From Pelomonas sp041914785 (lineage in GTDB: Bacteria; Pseudomonadota; Gammaproteobacteria; Burkholderiales; Burkholderiaceae_C), in NCBI GenBank assembly GCA_041914785.1, contig JAYSCT010000030.1:1-38587 (forward strand): 38,587 nucleotides of DNA, read 5' to 3'. A program made the position numbers and the translations under genes. This document shows positions 15,514 through 24,859 of this stretch, piece by piece. The notes under the pieces were generated by a model, which had not been told where the DNA came from, did not search any database, and saw nothing but the letters and a program-made list of their open reading frames with translations. Numbering within the stretch: the stretch's first letter is position 1; every line of letters begins with the position of its first letter.

Positions 15514-16818
15514 TTGTTCGTTGTCGTCGAAGGAAGTCAGCTCACCGCGGCTCATCCAGCGCACGAAGGCATCGTCGACCTCGCCCTGCTCGGCACTCCA
15601 GCGCACGCGCCAGGGCTGGCGGGCCATGTCGCCGGTGGCGCCCTTCAGGTGGCGGGCCTGCGGGTCGCCCAGCAGCGGCAGCAGCTGCGCGCGGTAGGCG
15701 GCCGACGCATAGCTGCCGCCCAGCACGGCCGGCGCCACGGGCTGCGTGCCGCGGCCCTCGCCGGTCCAGCCGTTCAGCAGCGCCTGCAGCGCGCCCAGCT
15801 CGGGCGGCAGGCTCAGCACTTCCAGCCGGCCGTCGGGCGCGGCCTGCGCAGCGGGCAGGCCGGCCACGTCGGCGGGCTTGGGCCGGTCGCGCTCGAACTC
15901 GGCCTCGGCGCCGTCCACCAGCTCCTGCGCGGCCACCAGCGCCGGCTGCACGCCGGTGGTCAGCGCGTCGCCCAGCAGCGCGGCGAGGTCGGGTACCCGC
16001 TGCAGCCACTGGCGCAGGTCGGTCGTCGTCACGCCGGTGGAGCCCAGCGTCACGCGCTGGCGGTCGGCCTGCTGGAGCGCACGGTTGAACTGGCTGGCCA
16101 TGACCAGCAGCCCCGCCTGCGCGCCGGCCAGCTCGCGCGCCAGCCGCTCCAGCCGCGCATGGCCGCTGGCCTGGGCCTGCTCGATGATGGCCTTGACGGC
16201 GTCGCTGGCCCGCTCCACCAGCGCCATGGCCCGCTCGAAGCGGGCATTGGCGCGGCGCAGCTCGAACTCGCTGCCGCTGGCCATCGCGTCGGCGAACTCC
16301 TCGCGCAGCCGCGCCAGCTGGGCCTGCAGCATGTGCAGCTGCTGCGGCTCCAGCAGGCCCAGCTGGTGGGCGCCGGCCACGCCGGCCAGCAGCGCCGCCA
16401 GGTCGTCGTCGGGGCCGGCGGTGTCGGCCGTCAGCGGCTGCAGCATGCCCACCACCTGCTGGGCCAGCGGCGTGATGGCATAGGTCTGCGTGGACGCGTC
16501 CCAGTGCAGCAGCGCAGCGTCGCGCAGGCGCTTGAGGGCCGTCTCCAGCGCGTCTTCGCGGACGTGGTGGAAGTGCCGGTTCAGGTCGTCGCGCGTCAGC
16601 CGCGCGGCCGGCAGCGCCATCAGCTCCAGGAACACCCACACCCGCAGCCGCACCCAGGCCGCCTCGCCGCCGAACAGCGCGCGCTGCGCGGCCAGCAAGG
16701 CCTCGTGGCGCTCCAGCTGCCACCACAGCAGCGAGTCCACGGGCGCGTCGCCGTCGCGGAAAAACTCGTCGGCGGAGCGCGCATCGTCGGGCGTGGGAGA
16801 GGGGCGGAGATCGGACAT
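15475..16818 (-). CDS. jetA: Wadjet JetA / MksF-like kleisin subunit
   Basis: The 447-residue protein is the first gene of the operon. It begins with winged-helix-like segments (about 25-130: FFRDGDAPVDSLLWWQLERHEALLAAQRALFGG then LTRDDLNRHFHHVREDALETALKRLRDAALL) followed by long alpha-helical regions, as expected for the MksF/JetA kleisin that closes the SMC ring. Assignment relies on the operon order A-B-C-D and general layout more than on motifs. The last about 13 residues are encoded by the inserted CACAGAG repeat and are probably not native. ATG 16818 has no clear ribosome-binding site. It diverges from the exported-protein operon across 167 bp. Confidence 0.82.
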   Translation of the reverse strand: MSDLRPSPTPDDARSADEFFRDGDAPVDSLLWWQLERHEALLAAQRALFGGEAAWVRLRVWVFLELMALPAARLTRDDLNRHFHHVREDALETALKRLRDAALLHWDASTQTYAITPLAQQVVGMLQPLTADTAGPDDDLAALLAGVAGAHQLGLLEPQQLHMLQAQLARLREEFADAMASGSEFELRRANARFERAMALVERASDAVKAIIEQAQASGHARLERLARELAGAQAGLLVMASQFNRALQQADRQRVTLGSTGVTTTDLRQWLQRVPDLAALLGDALTTGVQPALVAAQELVDGAEAEFERDRPKPADVAGLPAAQAAPDGRLEVLSLPPELGALQALLNGWTGEGRGTQPVAPAVLGGSYASAAYRAQLLPLLGDPQARHLKGATGDMARQPWRVRWSAEQGEVDDAFVRWMSRGELTSFDDNEQSHRGTEAQRNSQ

Positions 16819-16836
16819 GGGGCGGCGATTATCCCG

Positions 16837-16903
16837 GCTGACGCCACCACGCCCGGGAAGCCCGCCCGCGCGGGCCGGCGCCCCTAGTTTCCAGGGCGTC
16901 AGC
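16837..16903. promoter_or_regulatory. Divergent intergenic region with a 9-bp dyad
   Basis: GCTGACGCC (16837-16845) and GGCGTCAGC (16895-16903) form a perfect inverted repeat across the gap between jetA and the exported-protein operon. The core is very GC-rich and no sigma70 boxes are evident. It may be an operator acting on either side, or a hairpin in the leader of the rightward operon. AGGGAGG just before ATG 16986 is a strong ribosome-binding site for that operon. Confidence 0.35.
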
Positions 16904-16985
16904 GGGCCGGGCTGCCGCTAGCATCCCGCTGCCGCCGGCCGCCCGTCGCGGGCGCGACCGACCGGCAAGCCACCAGGGAGGCGCG

Positions 16986-17525
16986 ATGACACGGGACAAC
17001 ACTTCTTGGGCGCGGCGACTGCTGCTGGCCTGCGCGGCCGGGCTGCTGGCCGCCCCCGCCTGGGCCGCCGAGGCCCTGCCCTACCAGCGGCTGCAGCGCT
17101 GCCCGTTCACGCCGGCCGAGCTGAGCGCGGCCACCGGGCTGAAGGTGGAGCTGGTGCCGCTGATGGAATTCGCCGGCGCGCCCAAGCCGATGACAGCGCC
17201 CGAGCAGGGGCGCCTGTTCCTCAGCTGCAACGCCACCGACGGCGCCGCGCCGGCCACGCTGCTGGTCACGCAGCAGTGGTTCGACCCCAAGACCGCGGCG
17301 GCCCGCATCCAGGCGCTGAAGGCGCGCGACCTCAAGGACGCACAACCGGTGCCCGGCGACCCCGACGGCGCGCTGTGGCTGACGGAGCGCGATGGCGCCA
17401 AGCAGACGCTGTACTACGTGCGCGGCGGCAACGTGCTGGTCAGCGTGGGCGTGAACGGCGTGCCGCCGTCGCTGCAGGCCAGCCTGCGCGCCGGGCTGCT
17501 CAAGCTCAAGCGGGTGCCGTCATGA
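16986..17525 (+). CDS. Exported protein of unknown function, paralogue of 20200-20694
   Basis: The 179-residue protein has a typical Sec signal peptide (RRLLLACAAGLLAAPAWA, cleavage after about residue 27). The mature part begins with a CPFTPAELSAATGL motif (Cys near 38), has a second Cys in LSCNATDG, then PVPGDPDGALW and ends in GLLKLKRVPS. The same landmarks in the same order occur in the last gene of the cluster. Probably periplasmic, with one possible disulfide. No function recognised. A strong AGGGAGG lies 4-5 nt before ATG. It starts a run of five plus-strand genes joined by 4-bp overlaps or a 4-bp gap. Confidence 0.78.
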   Translation: MTRDNTSWARRLLLACAAGLLAAPAWAAEALPYQRLQRCPFTPAELSAATGLKVELVPLMEFAGAPKPMTAPEQGRLFLSCNATDGAAPATLLVTQQWFDPKTAAARIQALKARDLKDAQPVPGDPDGALWLTERDGAKQTLYYVRGGNVLVSVGVNGVPPSLQASLRAGLLKLKRVPS

Positions 17526-18015
17526 GGCGGGACCGGCTGGCAGCCGCGGCGCTGCTGTGCGTGGCGGCCGCGGGCGCCTGGGCCCAGGCCGCGCCGGAGG
17601 ACCCGACCGCCGGCGCCATCAAGCTCGACCTCGCCAAGGCCGAGGCCTGGCACGGCGGCCGGCTGGTGCTGATGGAGGGCCAGACCGTGGCCGGCAAGCC
17701 GACGCGCTTCAGCCTGGAGGGCCTGTTCGTCATGCAGCCGGTCGTCGCGACGCTGCAGGCCCGCGGCGCGCAGCCGGCCATCGAGCTGGCCGCCGTCAAG
17801 CCACTGTCCAAGGCGCCGGCGCGCAAGGCGGACGCGGATGCGCAGGGCCGCGCGACGCTCAGCTTCCGCGCCCAGGGCGACGCGCTGCTGCAGGTGTCGG
17901 CGCCCGGCGCCGTGGCCTACCAGCTGGCCGTCTGGGTGGGGCCCGAGATGAACCCGCCGCTGCCCTCGCCGTTCAAGGCGACGCCGGCGGCCACGCTGCG
18001 CCCCGGAGCCAAGCC

Positions 18016-18019
<4 letters not shown>
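17522..18019 (+). CDS. Exported protein of unknown function
   Basis: The 165-residue protein has a signal peptide (RRDRLAAAALLCVAAAGAWAQA, cleavage after about residue 22). The mature part looks beta-rich with repeated V/L-x-V patterns and ends in a proline-rich tail (GPEMNPPLPSPFKATPA). It lacks cysteines in the mature part and no family was recognised. ATG 17522 overlaps the preceding stop (ATGA), which decides the start over the much longer open frame. Position in the cluster suggests it works with the other envelope proteins. Confidence 0.72.
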
Positions 18020-18872
<853 letters not shown>

Positions 18873-18876
<4 letters not shown>

Positions 18877-20195
18877 GCGACGCCGCCGCACCGCGCCCGC
18901 TGCCCTGGGCGCTGGCGTTGCGGCTGCTGGCCGCACCGGCCCAGGCCTGGCCGCTGGCACTGGGCGGCGGCCAGGCCGGTGCCTGGCGCTTCACCGCCGC
19001 GCTGGCGCTGGGCGCCACGCTGGCGGCCACCGTGGGCTTTGCGTTCGTGGGCCTGCACACGGGGCATTTCGGGCTGCGCTTCCTGCCTGTGGCGGCGCTG
19101 GGCCGTGCGCTGCTGAGCGCGGTGCTGCTGGTGGCGCTGGCGCTGCTGCTGGCCGAGGCCGCGCGGCTGTGGGCGCCGCGGTTCGGCGCGCAGGCCGGGC
19201 GCAGCACGCTGCAGGCCGCCACGCTGCAGGCGCTGGGGCCCGTCTGGCTGTGGGGCCATGCGCTGGTGTGGCCGGTGCTGTGGTGGGCCTGGCCGCTGGC
19301 GCTGGCCGCCGGGCTGTGGCAGCTGCACCTGGGCCTGCGCGCCGCCGCCCGGCCACGGCAGGCGGCGACCTACGCCGCCGCCACGGCGCTCAGCGTCGCG
19401 GCGCTGGCGCTGTTGCTGCTGCTCGGCCGCTGCAGCGCGCCCGGCGACGCGCTGGCGCCGCCACCCTTCCCGTGGTCGCCGCTGCCGGATGCGGCCCGGG
19501 CCGACGGCACCCCGCCGCCCGGCGGCGCGGCCTCCGCCGCTGCCGACGCGGGCGCTGCCGGCGGCCGCGGCACGGGCGCGGGGCTGCCGCCGGACCTCGC
19601 CGGCAGCGGCGCGATGGGCCTGCCCCCCGGCACCGCCGCCAGCGCCACGGCGGACCTCGAACGCTGGACGCGCTCCGCCCCCGGCGGCGAGCCGCGCACC
19701 CGCTCCGTGCTGGAAGACCTGCTGCCCGGCCCGCTCGCGGGCTTCGACCGGCAGGTCACCGAAAGCTACGCCCACGCGCCCGGCGCCAAGGCCGAGGCCA
19801 TGCTGCAGGTGCTGGGCACCAGCGCGTCGGCGCGGGTGGAGAACCATGCACGCGCCCACCGCGGCCGTTACCTGCACCTGAGCATCGACGACCTCGCCGG
19901 CCATGGCCCGGCGCTGGCCGCCAAGCTGCTGAACGAGATCGTCGAAACCGGCGGGCAGGCCACCAGCGACGGCGGCCGCACGCAGCGCAGCCTGACGACC
20001 GGCGAGCAGACGGTGACGGTGCTGGCCTGCCAGCGCGCGCCGGAGCAATGCACGCTGGACATCCTGGTGGCCGAGCGCTATCTGCTGCGGGCCGAGTCGG
20101 CGCAAGTCCCCTTGGACGAGCTGCGCCGCTACGTGGCCCAGGTGGACATCGCCGCGCTCGTGCGCCGCGCCCAATCCCGTCAACCCGTGGAGTGA
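18873..20195 (+). CDS. Polytopic membrane protein with a C-terminal soluble domain
   Basis: The 440-residue protein has about five transmembrane helices in residues 10-195 (starting RLLAAPAQAWPLALGGG, which vaguely recalls Yip1-type proteins), a Gly/Ala/Pro-rich linker (about 200-265), and a soluble C-terminal domain (about 270-440) with two Cys near CQRAPEQC. The GTG start overlaps the upstream stop (GTGA). The topology suggests an inner-membrane anchor of the envelope assembly formed with the neighbouring exported proteins. No function recognised; the Yip1 resemblance is weak. Confidence 0.7.
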
Positions 20196-20199
20196 CCCC

Positions 20200-20694
20200 A
20201 TGAAGACTTCCCACCCGCTGCGCACGGCGCTGGCCGCGCTGACCCTGGCTGCCGCGCTGCCGGCCGCCATGGCCGCGCCGGCCGCCTGCCCCTTCAGCCC
20301 CGAGCAACTGGCGCAGGCGCTGGGCGGGCGTTTCGGCGCCGGCAAGGAGGAACCCGGCATCGGCGGCAGCAGCTGCAAGTACGAGGCGACGGGCGGCGAC
20401 GGCGGCTCGGTCTGGGTCATCGTGCTCAAGCCGGGGTCCAGCCAGGACATGATGCGCACGATGACCGCGGGCGGCCCCAAGGTGAAGTTCGAGCCCATCC
20501 CCGGCGACCCCGACGGCGCGGCCCGCGTGCGCGGCGGCGCGGACGAAAACCTGGTGGACGTGAGCTACAAGCGCGCCGGCCATGTGGTGTTCCTGCGCAG
20601 CCTGCCGGCGGCGCATGAGGCGGACGCCAAAAAGCGCGAGGCCCGCGCCACCGAGCTCGCCGGCCGGCTGCTGAAGCTGCCCCGGCTGCCCTGA
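20200..20694 (+). CDS. Exported protein of unknown function, paralogue of 16986-17525
   Basis: The 164-residue protein has a signal peptide (TALAALTLAAALPAAMA, cleavage after about residue 25). It shares with the first gene of the cluster the CPFSPEQLAQALGG start, a second Cys (SSCKYE), the PIPGDPDGAARV box and the LLKLPRLP end. The two coding sequences still share a 21-bp identical stretch at the GDPDGA box. Probably a periplasmic protein with one disulfide. GGAG lies before ATG 20200, 4 bp after the previous stop, so it is in the same operon. Confidence 0.76.
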   Translation: MKTSHPLRTALAALTLAAALPAAMAAPAACPFSPEQLAQALGGRFGAGKEEPGIGGSSCKYEATGGDGGSVWVIVLKPGSSQDMMRTMTAGGPKVKFEPIPGDPDGAARVRGGADENLVDVSYKRAGHVVFLRSLPAAHEADAKKREARATELAGRLLKLPRLP

Positions 20695-20709
20695 AGCCGC
20701 GCCGCGCCC

Positions 20710-20756
20710 CGGCGTTGCAGCCTGGCGAATGCTGCGCTCAATGGTTTGCAACGCCG
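20710..20756. repeat. 10-bp inverted repeat between operons
   Basis: CGGCGTTGCA (20710-20719) and TGCAACGCCG (20747-20756) are perfect reverse complements with a 27-nt spacer. It could be a terminator-like stem for the exported-protein operon (no T-run) or an operator for the dioxygenase gene that starts 33 bp later. Confidence 0.4.
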
Positions 20757-20788
20757 CGGGCCCGGCGCCGGCCTAAGCTGGCGGCACC

Positions 20789-21583
20789 ATGAGACAGCCC
20801 ACCTTCTTCCTCTCCCACGGCGGCGGCCCCTGGCCGTTCATGGACGGCGACTACCGCCGGGCCCACGCGCAGCTGGAGGCCGCGCTGCAGGCGCTGCCGG
20901 GCACGCTGCCGGCGCGGCCGAAGGTCATCCTGATGATCTCGGCGCACTGGGAGGAGACGGCCTTCACGGTGATGACCTCGCCCGCGCCCGGCATGCTGTA
21001 CGACTACGGCGGCTTCCCGGCGCACACCTACGAGGTGGCGTACCCGGCGCCGGGCGACCCGGCGCTGGCCGAGCGCGTCGTCACGCTGATCGAGGCCGCC
21101 GGCCTGCCGGCCGCTCGCGATGCGCAGCGCGGCTTCGACCACGGCGCCTTCTGCACGCTGGTGCCGATGTATCCGGACGCCGACGTGCCGGTGGTGCAGC
21201 TGTCGCTCAGGCGTGGCCTCGACCCGGCCGAGCACCTGGCGCTGGGCCGGGCGCTGGCGCCGCTGCGGGACGAAGGCGTGCTCATCCTCGGCAGCGGCTT
21301 CAGCTTCCACAACCTCGCGCTGATGTTCAACGGCCGCGGGCAGGCGCCGTCGGTCGCCTTCGACGCCTGGTTGCAGGGCGCCCTGCCCTCACCCGAGGGT
21401 CGCGCCGAGCGCCTGACGGCCTGGGCGCAGGCGCCCGCCGCGCGACAGGCCCACGCCCGCGAGGAGCATCTGCTGCCGCTGATGGTGGCGGCCGGGGCTG
21501 CCGAGGGCGATGCCGGCAGCTGCAACTACCACCAGACCGACTACCTCGGCGGGCTGACGGTGTCGAGCTTCAGGTTCGGCTGA
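20789..21583 (+). CDS. DODA-type extradiol ring-cleavage dioxygenase (YgiD/LigB-like)
   Basis: The 264-residue protein of the LigB superfamily begins PTFFLSHGGGP, with the first metal His, and has SAHWE (second His), DHGAFCTLVPMYP (conserved DHG) and GSGFSFHNL (His) motifs. It resembles 4,5-DOPA dioxygenase extradiol proteins (YgiD), which cleave catecholic rings, and length matches. The natural substrate is unknown; in bacteria it may be a generic aromatic-compound enzyme. It is monocistronic and converges on the Gfo/Idh/MocA gene with a 14-bp gap. Confidence 0.9.
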   Translation: MRQPTFFLSHGGGPWPFMDGDYRRAHAQLEAALQALPGTLPARPKVILMISAHWEETAFTVMTSPAPGMLYDYGGFPAHTYEVAYPAPGDPALAERVVTLIEAAGLPAARDAQRGFDHGAFCTLVPMYPDADVPVVQLSLRRGLDPAEHLALGRALAPLRDEGVLILGSGFSFHNLALMFNGRGQAPSVAFDAWLQGALPSPEGRAERLTAWAQAPAARQAHAREEHLLPLMVAAGAAEGDAGSCNYHQTDYLGGLTVSSFRFG

Positions 21584-21597
21584 CCGCAGGGGCGCGG

Positions 21598-22527
21598 TCA
21601 GACCTGATGCGCCGCCACCGTGCGGCGCTCGCCGATCAGGAAGGCGTCGGCCACCAGCTGGAACGGCCGCCAGTCCACCTCGGACCGGCCGGCCGCCACC
21701 AGCTCGGCAAAGCGCGCGTACAGCCGGGGGTACTCGCCCGCCAGCGCCTCGTCAGCGGCCACCGGCTTGCCATCGATCTCAAGCATGCCGCCGCCATGCG
21801 ACAGGCGCAGCCGGCCGTCGGTGGCGACCAGCTCGATGTCCCAGGTCTGCTCGCCCTTCTGGCGGAAGTCGAACACAGTGTCGATGGCGACGCCGGACTC
21901 GGTGCGCAGGTCCAGCTGCGCCGCGATGGGCGCCTGCTGGTTGGACGGGAACTCCAGCACGGCCTGCTTCACGACCACTTCCTCGGCCAGCACCTCGGTC
22001 AGCACCGACAGCGCGTTGATGCCCGGGTCGAACACGCCCAGGCCGCCCGCGTCGAAGATCCACTGCTGGCCCGGGTGCCAGTGGTGCACGTCTTCCTTCC
22101 ACGTGATGCGGCCGCCGGTCAGCGTGCGGCCACGCACCCATTCGCGCGCGGCGTCCACACCGGCGGCGAAGCGCGAGTGCCAGGTCTGGAACAGCGTGCG
22201 GCCGTGCTTGGCGGCTTCGGCCTGCAGCAGCGCGATCTGGCGCGTGGTGGCGGCAGGCGGCTTCTCCAGCATCACATGCTTGCCGGCGCGCAGCGCGGCC
22301 AGGGCAGCGTCGAAATGCGCCTGCGGCGGCGTGCAGATGGAGATGGCGTCCAGGTCCGGCACGGCGGCCAGCATGGCCTCGACGCTGGTGAAGCTGGCGA
22401 CGCCGTCCACGCTGGCGTTGCGGCTAGCAGTGGCCACCAGTTGCAGACGCGGGTCGGCGGCAATCGCCGGAATGTGTTGATCGCGGGCGATCTTGCCGAT
22501 GCCCACCAGGCCCAACTTCAATGACAT
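21598..22527 (-). CDS. gal: Gfo/Idh/MocA oxidoreductase, probably D-galactose 1-dehydrogenase
   Basis: The 309-residue enzyme has an N-terminal Rossmann fold (LKLGLVGIGKIARDQH with the GxGxxA-type pattern) and a C-terminal alpha/beta domain. GKHVMLEKPPAAT contains the catalytic EKP Lys, and WKEDVHHWHPGQQW and GGLGVFDPGINALS fit bacterial D-galactose 1-dehydrogenases of this family. It would oxidise galactose to galactonolactone, the first step of the De Ley-Doudoroff route. That fits the nearby alpha-galactosidase, although the remaining pathway genes are not in the window. ATG 22527 is chosen over the longer frame because homology begins at MSLKLGLVG. Substrate is inferred. Confidence 0.82.
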   Translation of the reverse strand: MSLKLGLVGIGKIARDQHIPAIAADPRLQLVATASRNASVDGVASFTSVEAMLAAVPDLDAISICTPPQAHFDAALAALRAGKHVMLEKPPAATTRQIALLQAEAAKHGRTLFQTWHSRFAAGVDAAREWVRGRTLTGGRITWKEDVHHWHPGQQWIFDAGGLGVFDPGINALSVLTEVLAEEVVVKQAVLEFPSNQQAPIAAQLDLRTESGVAIDTVFDFRQKGEQTWDIELVATDGRLRLSHGGGMLEIDGKPVAADEALAGEYPRLYARFAELVAAGRSEVDWRPFQLVADAFLIGERRTVAAHQV

Positions 22528-22571
22528 GCAGTGCTCAGGAAAAAAGAGAGCCGCGGCTCGCGGCGGTTGTC

Positions 22572-22592
22572 CGTCGGCCCGGCGGGCCGACG
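22572..22592 (-). terminator. Possible terminator hairpin after the cold-shock/DUF1294 gene
   Basis: CGTCGGCCC (22572-22580), loop GGC, GGGCCGACG (22584-22592): a 9-bp GC stem with no U-run on either strand. It lies between the Gfo/Idh gene and the DUF1294 gene, so it may be a Rho-independent-like stem or just a leader structure. Confidence 0.3.
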
Positions 22593-22664
22593 CGGATTTC
22601 ACCCGAAGTCGCGGCGGTCGATGCCGCCGCGGGTCAGAAACTCACCCGCATGATCGCAGCCCCT

Positions 22665-23246
22665 TCAGAGCCAGCGCCTGAACAGCGGCGTGAACACGGC
22701 GACGAAGGCGGCGATGTTGAGCGCCACCGTCGCCCAGTACACGCGCCGGAAGGCGGGCTTGGCGTTCTTGTGGCGCAGCAGCCGCTGCGCCAGCAGCGCG
22801 CCCGGCCAGCCGCAGGCCAGCGACAGCCCGTGCAGCGTGTTCTCGGCCACGCGCCAGTCGCCGCGCGCGGCGGCGCGCTTGTCCAGCGCGTAGACGATGA
22901 AGGTGGCCATGCTCATGGCCGAGTAGGCGCCCCAGAACCAGTTGGGCACGCCCCACAGCAGGTGCGTGGCGAGCACGCCGGCGGCGAAGGCGGGGATCAG
23001 CAGCAGCTCGCGGCCGCCATCGCGCGGGCGCGGCGCCGGCTTCGGGCCCAGGCCCTGCACGTCCAGCGCGCGCTTCTTGCCCTGCGCATCGTGGCCCTCG
23101 CGGTAGCTGACACGCTCGCCGACGCAAGGCCGCTGCGGTCGCAGCCCGAACGCCTTGATGTGGACGAAGCACTTCGGGCCGCCGCCGTCGGGCGTGATGA
23201 AGCCGTACCCCTTGGCGTCGTCCCACTGCGTCAGCGTGCCCTTCAT
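22665..23246 (-). CDS. Cold-shock domain / DUF1294 membrane protein
   Basis: The 193-residue fusion protein has an N-terminal cold-shock OB-fold (residues 1-66) with RNP1-like KGYGFITPDGG and RNP2-like CFVHI, a short proline/arginine linker, then DUF1294: about three to four transmembrane helices (about 80-190) including NWFWGAYSAMSMATFIVYALDKRAA (key YxxxSxxxFxxYAxDK). The fusion is common in proteobacteria; a role in nucleic-acid binding at the membrane under cold or stress is supposed but unproved. ATG 23246 overlaps the stop of the upstream LysR gene (ATGA). Confidence 0.9.
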   Translation of the reverse strand: MKGTLTQWDDAKGYGFITPDGGGPKCFVHIKAFGLRPQRPCVGERVSYREGHDAQGKKRALDVQGLGPKPAPRPRDGGRELLLIPAFAAGVLATHLLWGVPNWFWGAYSAMSMATFIVYALDKRAAARGDWRVAENTLHGLSLACGWPGALLAQRLLRHKNAKPAFRRVYWATVALNIAAFVAVFTPLFRRWL

Positions 23247-24121
23247 CGCGTGCCCTCCGCGAGGTGGGCCTGCAGCGCCGCGATGGCGTGGCGCACCTTG
23301 GCGGGCTGCGCGTCGCGCTGAGGCGTCATGGCCCACACGGGCAGCTCCGGCAGCGTGAGTTCGGTGTCCAGCCGCAGCAGCCGGCCGGCGGCCACCGATT
23401 CGGCCACATCCTCGTCGCCCAGTGGCGCCACGCCCAGGCCGGCCTCGCACAGCTGCTGCAGCGTCAGCTGGTTGTTGCTGGTGTAGCGCGGGCGCACGCT
23501 GAGTTCGGTGCCGGGCAGGCGGCGGGGCTGGTCGGTGCCGTCCTGCAGCATCAGCCAGTCGGCCTGGCGCAGCGCGTCCAGCGTGCCCGGCACGCCGCGC
23601 TGGGCCAGGTAGGCGGGCGCGGCATAGAGGCTGGTGTGCAGCACGCCCAGGCGCTGGGCCACCCAGGGGCTGTCGGGCAGGCGGCCGAAGCGCACGGCGA
23701 GGTCGATGCGGTGGGCCACGAGGTCGGTGAAGCCGTCCTCCACCTGCAGGTGCAGCGTGAGCCGCGGGTGGGCCGCCAGCAGCGGCGCCAGCGCCGGCCC
23801 GATGCGGCGGCCGAAGCCCACCGTCATCGCGATGCGCAGCTCGCCCTCGGGCGCGTCGCGCAGCTGCACGAGCTGGGCCTGCGCGGCCTCCGCCGCCGCC
23901 ACCATGGCCGCGCAGCCGGCGTGGAAACGCTCGCCGGCCGGCGTCAGGCTGAGCTTGCGCGTGGAGCGGTGCAGCAGCGTGACGCCCATGTCGGCCTCCA
24001 GCGCCCTGACCTGCTGGCTGGCGGCCGAGGTGCTGGTGCGCAGCTGGCGTGCGGCGGCCGCGAAGCTGCCGTGGCGGACGACGCTGGCGAACACGGCCAT
24101 GCGCTTGAGTTGGTCGAGCAT
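23243..24121 (-). CDS. LysR-family regulator
   Basis: The 292-residue LysR protein has the helix-turn-helix at VVRHGSFAAAARQLRTSTSAASQQVRALE (residues about 14-42) and a CrgA-like PBP2 effector domain (LRIAMTVGFGRRIGPALAPLL). It is divergent from a NAD(P)-binding reductase, a usual pairing in which the LysR protein controls the reductase. It also precedes the cold-shock/DUF1294 gene with a 4-bp overlap, so both would be made from one transcript. The effector is unknown. Confidence 0.9.
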   Translation of the reverse strand: MLDQLKRMAVFASVVRHGSFAAAARQLRTSTSAASQQVRALEADMGVTLLHRSTRKLSLTPAGERFHAGCAAMVAAAEAAQAQLVQLRDAPEGELRIAMTVGFGRRIGPALAPLLAAHPRLTLHLQVEDGFTDLVAHRIDLAVRFGRLPDSPWVAQRLGVLHTSLYAAPAYLAQRGVPGTLDALRQADWLMLQDGTDQPRRLPGTELSVRPRYTSNNQLTLQQLCEAGLGVAPLGDEDVAESVAAGRLLRLDTELTLPELPVWAMTPQRDAQPAKVRHAIAALQAHLAEGTR

Positions 24122-24166
24122 GAAGTTTTTCTAAACAGTCCTGGCGATTCAAGCCGGCTTATCGGC

Positions 24167-24189
24167 ACATTGTGAAGCAGAAACAATGT
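24167..24189. promoter_or_regulatory. LysR-type dyad between divergent genes
   Basis: ACATTGT (24167-24173), 9 nt, ACAATGT (24183-24189) is a perfect interrupted inverted repeat containing a T-N11-A arrangement. It lies 25 bp before the reductase ATG and 46 bp before the LysR ATG, the expected place for the recognition site of the LysR protein. Binding is inferred. Confidence 0.55.
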
Positions 24190-24213
24190 CTGCATCGCAA
24201 CCTGGAGAACATC

Positions 24214-24855
24214 ATGAACATCGCCCTGATCGGCGCAACCGGCTTTGTCGGCAAGGCCGTGCTGGAAGAACTGCTGAGCCGCGGCCACACGGTGCGCGCG
24301 CTGCAGCGCGACGCGGCCAAACTGGCGGCACGCCCCGGCCTGACGGTGCGCTCGGTGGACGTGCTGGGCGGTGGCGACCTGGCCGCCGCGCTGGCCGGCG
24401 TGGACGCGGTGGTGAGTGCCTTCAACGCCGGCTGGGGCAACCCCAATTTGCACGACGACTTCCTGCGCGGCAGCGATGCCATCGCGGCCGCGGCGCGCGC
24501 GGCGGGCGTGCGGCTCCTCGTCGTCGGTGGCGCGGGCAGCCTGTTCATCGCGCCGGGCCAGCAGCTGGTCGATTCGCCGGCGTTCCCGGCCGAATGGAAG
24601 TCCGGCGCGCTGGCCGCCCGCGAGGCGCTGAGCCGCCTGCGCGCCGACACCACCGGCCTGGACTGGACCTTCCTGTCGCCCGCCATGCACCTGGCCCCGG
24701 GCGCCCGCACGGGCCAGTTCCGCCTGGGCGGTGAGAACCCGGTGTTCGACGCCCAGGGCGAGAGCCACATCAGCGTGGAAGACCTGGCCTTGGCCATCGT
24801 CAACGAGCTGGAAGCGCCGCAGCACCGCCGCGCGCGCTTCACCGTCGGCTACTGA
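24214..24855 (+). CDS. NAD(P)-binding Rossmann-fold reductase (NmrA/YwnB-like)
   Basis: The 213-residue atypical SDR starts MNIALIGATGFVGKAVLEELLSRGH (glycine motif GATGFVG at 7-13). VVGGAGSLF and the PAEWKSGALAAREAL region follow, as in NmrA-like/YwnB flavin- or quinone-related reductases. Substrate unknown; such genes paired with a LysR regulator often respond to quinones or electrophiles. ATG 24214 has GGAGA about 6 nt upstream, preferable to the in-frame ATG 42 bp earlier, which lies inside the operator. It converges on the alpha-galactosidase gene with a 4-bp gap. Confidence 0.88.
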   Translation: MNIALIGATGFVGKAVLEELLSRGHTVRALQRDAAKLAARPGLTVRSVDVLGGGDLAAALAGVDAVVSAFNAGWGNPNLHDDFLRGSDAIAAAARAAGVRLLVVGGAGSLFIAPGQQLVDSPAFPAEWKSGALAAREALSRLRADTTGLDWTFLSPAMHLAPGARTGQFRLGGENPVFDAQGESHISVEDLALAIVNELEAPQHRRARFTVGY

Positions 24856-24859
24856 ACCG

